A stretch of DNA of 64,000 bases, from assembly GCA_903893625.1 (NCBI GenBank), contig CAITND010000076.1, forward strand, positions 1-64,000, read 5' to 3'. Positions 61,304-64,000 of this stretch are shown piece after piece (within the stretch, counting starts at the first letter, position 1; each line of letters starts with the position of its first letter). A program made the translations under genes and the position numbers. This DNA is from an uncultured Oscillatoriales cyanobacterium (GTDB lineage: Bacteria; Cyanobacteriota; Cyanobacteriia; Cyanobacteriales; Microcoleaceae). A model generated the notes under the pieces. It saw nothing but the letters and a program-made list of their open reading frames with translations, was not told the DNA's origin and did not search any database.

Positions 61304-64000
61304 CTACCAGGGACTTCCAATCATTGTAAATCCTGACCAATAATAGGGATGGGATAGGGATGTAATATTGCTTCCTGCGAGATCGGAAGGGAGGGAAATT
61401 GTGCCAAAGGTGGTAATTAATTGATCATTTTCGAGGCGAGTATTTCCTTGAATCATGTCAATTTGTGCATTTTGTAAGGCGATCGCTTTAATCGGAGCTT
61501 GTCTTAAATCTTGATAAAATTCGCTCATTAATCCTAATGTTCCTTGGTCACTCACATACCATAAACTCGCTAAGGCAGATTTAACTCCTGCTTGCACTGC
61601 TAACCCGGCAAATCCTAATTCTGAACGTCGATCTCCTAATGCTGTTCGACAGGCACTTAAGGTTAATAATTCCACCGTTGGATTATCTAAATTTAAGCTC
61701 GGTAGTTCTGTGATGGGCAATTTTTCATTCCATAATTGGATATAAGAATTACTCGGAGATCCGGGTTTAAAATCAGCGTGAGTGGCTAAATGAATCACTT
61801 CAAAATCGGATAAACGACGTTGGGACTTCAAATTTTCTAAAGTGAATCTTTCATTTAAGAATTCTTCACCTGGCCAAAATTGAATAATATTTTCTAATTC
61901 GACGGGAACCGCAGGTAAAGGATTTTGTTGTTGAAATTGACTGGCTCCCATTGCTAAAACTTCGGCTTGACCAATGGGTTGATACCGAAAGTCAACTAAG
62001 CTGGTACTGGGAATTAAACTCATGGCATATTTTTCGATTAAAAATTGTTGACCATCCCATAATGCTGCCATGGGTAAACTGCGTAAACCGGGGTCAAGGG
62101 AGAAAAGAATCGTAGAAACCCCTAATTTTTTTAAATCATCTGCTATGGGTTGAATCATCCATTTATAGAGTTGTTGAGCCGGAGCTTGATAACTCACAGT
62201 ATTGCGTTTTCGGGGGTTTGTAATTTCGCTTTGGAGTTCTCGAACAACGGGGAATAATTTTTCTCGTGTCGCTTCAGGAACACTATGTCGCAACGGTTCA
62301 CCGGAGGAAGGAACAACAATTATTTCTAATTGATCCTCACGGGAAACAATATATACAATTGCATAGACTTGTTTAGTTTTTAATTCAAGTTCTTTTAAAA
62401 GTTTCTGAACTTCTAAACGATCTAATATAGTTGATTGAATGCCTAAATATTGTTCAAATTCTTGATTTCTGAACTGCTCTAACGTTAAAACTATTGAATC
62501 TAAATTATTAGAATCAAAAGTAATATCTACGGTTGATAATAGTTCTTGCGGCTGGGAAGAATTAGTGGGATTATTGATAAATTCAGGAGAAATTTCATCT
62601 TGTTTTTCCTCTGAGTTGGGAGGAATTGATATATTTTGTTGAATGATAACTCCAGTATTCCCTTGAAGGGGATTTGGACTAGGGGGAATATTAGGTGCGT
62701 CATCGGTTTGAAGGGCAATATTTCCTAATGTAAATGAACCCTCAAAGGTTTGCGGTGGAATTAGGGTAAAATCCCCGGTGGTAATGGCGGCGGCGGTTCC
62801 ATTTACGGTTAAGTTTTGTCCGATTTCAAAGGGAGCAATAGGAGGATTTAGTGGCCCTCCAGCGTGGCGAATGGTGATAGAACCGTTACCCAAACGGCCA
62901 GCAGTGGAGATACTGGCGGTTCCCGTTGGGGAAAATGGGGTTTGGAAGGAATTGGTAGCACGGAAGTAGCCTTGGGTTGACTCCACAAAAACGTTACCCC
63001 CTCGACCATTGGGGGATTCGGCGTTAATATATTCCACCTGTACATCGTTGATGGGGTCGAGGAAGACGTTACCCGCTTGGGTTTGACCTTGGGTGTCTAT
63101 TTGTCCGGCGGTAATACTGGTTTGGGCATTGACGGTGACGTTACCGCCAGTCAAGCCTGATGTCAGTATATTCCCGGTTGTAACGGTTCCAGTGGGACTA
63201 CTTAGGGAGATATCCCCACCCTGACCATTGGGGGATGAACTATTCAGGTTATTAGTGCTAATATTTCCCTGGGGGGTACTTAGGGAGATATCCCCACTGT
63301 TAGGATTAGAAGATGAAGTGTTGAGGGAATTAACCGTAATATTCCCATTGTTGCTATTGAGTGTAATTCCATCGGATGCTGTAATATCATGGGTATTAAT
63401 ATCGTTAGTGGCTGTAATTGCAACCGTATTATTACTGAGGGTATTGGCATTGAGGTTAACAATATTACTAGCATTAATATTGAGTCCCCCTGACCCTACC
63501 GTAATGGGAGCGTTTGCTTGGACGGTTCTGGCGGTAATGCCTAAACCGTTGAGGGGAGTTTCAGGAGTAAAGGTATCTAAATTTACATCATTATTTCCGG
63601 CATTTAGGGTTAAATTTCCTTGTCCAGTAAGGGTTGAGCCGATAAAGTTAATCGCCCCGTTATTAATACTGGTGTCTAATGTTACTGAATTACCCGCAAT
63701 ATTAACGGTATTGATGGGGGAGAAATCAAGTCCGGTGCTGGTGTAGATATCGCCAAACAGGTTAACGGCGTTTGCTTGTTGAAAAATTAATCCGCTTACG
63801 GGGTTATTATTATTACCAATAGTATTCAGATAAATAGTTCCGCTTCCTGCATTGAGAGTTAGGGTTTGAGAACCTGTTATGGGACTATTATTAAATAGAA
63901 TATCGCCATTATTGGCGGCGGTATTAATAATGATAGTATTTCCGAGTTGGGTTCCTCCTAACGCATTGCTAAAATCAACGGTATTATTAACGGTTAAATT
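61304..64000 (-). CDS. haemagglutinin-like exported protein with C-terminal CHAT protease domain, 5' end missing
   Basis: The frame is open from the right edge to TAG-type stop at 61304, giving the last 898 residues. The first ~300 consist of beta-helix repeats rich in Asn, Thr and Gly ('NITVNSLNTSSSNPNSG', 'GDISLSTPQGNISTNNLNSS', 'GGDISLSSPTGTVTTGN'), as in filamentous haemagglutinin-like passengers of two-partner secretion. The last ~350 form a CHAT caspase-like domain with catalytic His in 'EVIHLATHADFK' and Cys in 'LLTLSACRTALGD'. This architecture is known in cyanobacteria. Export N-terminal part must lie beyond the window. Confidence 0.9.
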   Translation of the reverse strand, partial: NLTVNNTVDFSNALGGTQLGNTIIINTAANNGDILFNNSPITGSQTLTLNAGSGTIYLNTIGNNNNPVSGLIFQQANAVNLFGDIYTSTGLDFSPINTVNIAGNSVTLDTSINNGAINFIGSTLTGQGNLTLNAGNNDVNLDTFTPETPLNGLGITARTVQANAPITVGSGGLNINASNIVNLNANTLSNNTVAITATNDINTHDITASDGITLNSNNGNITVNSLNTSSSNPNSGDISLSTPQGNISTNNLNSSSPNGQGGDISLSSPTGTVTTGNILTSGLTGGNVTVNAQTSITAGQIDTQGQTQAGNVFLDPINDVQVEYINAESPNGRGGNVFVESTQGYFRATNSFQTPFSPTGTASISTAGRLGNGSITIRHAGGPLNPPIAPFEIGQNLTVNGTAAAITTGDFTLIPPQTFEGSFTLGNIALQTDDAPNIPPSPNPLQGNTGVIIQQNISIPPNSEEKQDEISPEFINNPTNSSQPQELLSTVDITFDSNNLDSIVLTLEQFRNQEFEQYLGIQSTILDRLEVQKLLKELELKTKQVYAIVYIVSREDQLEIIVVPSSGEPLRHSVPEATREKLFPVVRELQSEITNPRKRNTVSYQAPAQQLYKWMIQPIADDLKKLGVSTILFSLDPGLRSLPMAALWDGQQFLIEKYAMSLIPSTSLVDFRYQPIGQAEVLAMGASQFQQQNPLPAVPVELENIIQFWPGEEFLNERFTLENLKSQRRLSDFEVIHLATHADFKPGSPSNSYIQLWNEKLPITELPSLNLDNPTVELLTLSACRTALGDRRSELGFAGLAVQAGVKSALASLWYVSDQGTLGLMSEFYQDLRQAPIKAIALQNAQIDMIQGNTRLENDQLITTFGTISLPSDLAGSNITSLSHPYYWSGFTMIGSPW

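Noticed and set aside
61304-63154. Treating TTG 63154 as the start of the CHAT protein
   Set aside because: The frame is open without a stop to the window edge and encodes continuous beta-helix repeats, so the gene clearly starts further right.

Overview
This 64 kb stretch looks like the chromosome of a filamentous, non-heterocystous cyanobacterium (Oscillatoriales, perhaps near Planktothrix; the genus is an inference). Evidence: many HIP1-type GCGATCGC sites, AT-rich coding sequence, families largely confined to cyanobacteria (GUN4, KaiB, CrtO ketolase, DUF3685 response regulator, DevB-type exporter subunit, cyanobacterial fused PutA), heptamer tandem repeats and dispersed GC-rich palindromes. 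No tRNA, rRNA, CRISPR array or complete insertion sequence was seen.

Layout. 1-350: 3' end of a Uma2-family gene. 0.4-3.8 kb: divergent hemB (tetrapyrrole synthesis) and pta (acetate metabolism). 3.8-6.5 kb: CadD-like exporter with two small exported proteins, and a divergent small membrane protein. 6.6-10.2 kb: an exported protein with two GUN4 domains and a DEDDh-exonuclease/ATPase fusion. 10.2-10.97 kb: a 36-codon gene and a photolyase N-terminal remnant. 11-17.7 kb: BASS-type transporter, KaiB-domain protein, PilT ATPase, IleS. 17.7-18.5 kb: RelE/Phd toxin-antitoxin pair between two ~136-bp direct repeats. 19-23.6 kb: SLH-phosphodiester glycosidase, DnaJ-pentapeptide fusion, second phosphodiester glycosidase. 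23.6-28.3 kb: complete Liv/Nat-type amino-acid ABC transporter operon with a palindrome after the binding-protein gene. 28.5-32.7 kb: membrane protein, exported barnase-like RNase with barstar inhibitor, repeat lipoprotein, HicB/HicA pair. 32.8-35.8 kb: fused proline dehydrogenase/P5C dehydrogenase.

35.9-41.7 kb is an accessory island: higBA-type module, small protein plus HNH endonuclease, vapBC scar, a two-gene DGQHR-like/HEPN-like unit, a second RelE-type toxin with antitoxin, and further toxin-like scraps. It lies between two metabolic genes, putA and crtO.

41.8-47.5 kb: CrtO, pentapeptide protein, and a three-gene minus-strand cluster (KAS III-like, GT21-like glycosyltransferase, unknown) suggesting an uncharacterised glycolipid. 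48-57.9 kb: HTH/NB-ARC/TPR STAND protein, WD40 membrane protein, HTH-ImmA/IrrE peptidase with PIN protein, Uma2 protein, atypical response regulator, TetR regulator. 58-64 kb: membrane VWA protein, DevB-like fusion subunit behind a perfect palindrome, and the C-terminal 898 residues of a haemagglutinin-like CHAT protease that runs off the right edge.

Best candidates for undescribed biology: the DGQHR-like/HEPN-like pair, the exonuclease-ATPase fusion, the KAS III/GT21/unknown cluster, the KaiB fusion and the direct-repeat-flanked toxin-antitoxin cassette. All functions are inferred from sequence recalled by eye; no database search was run.
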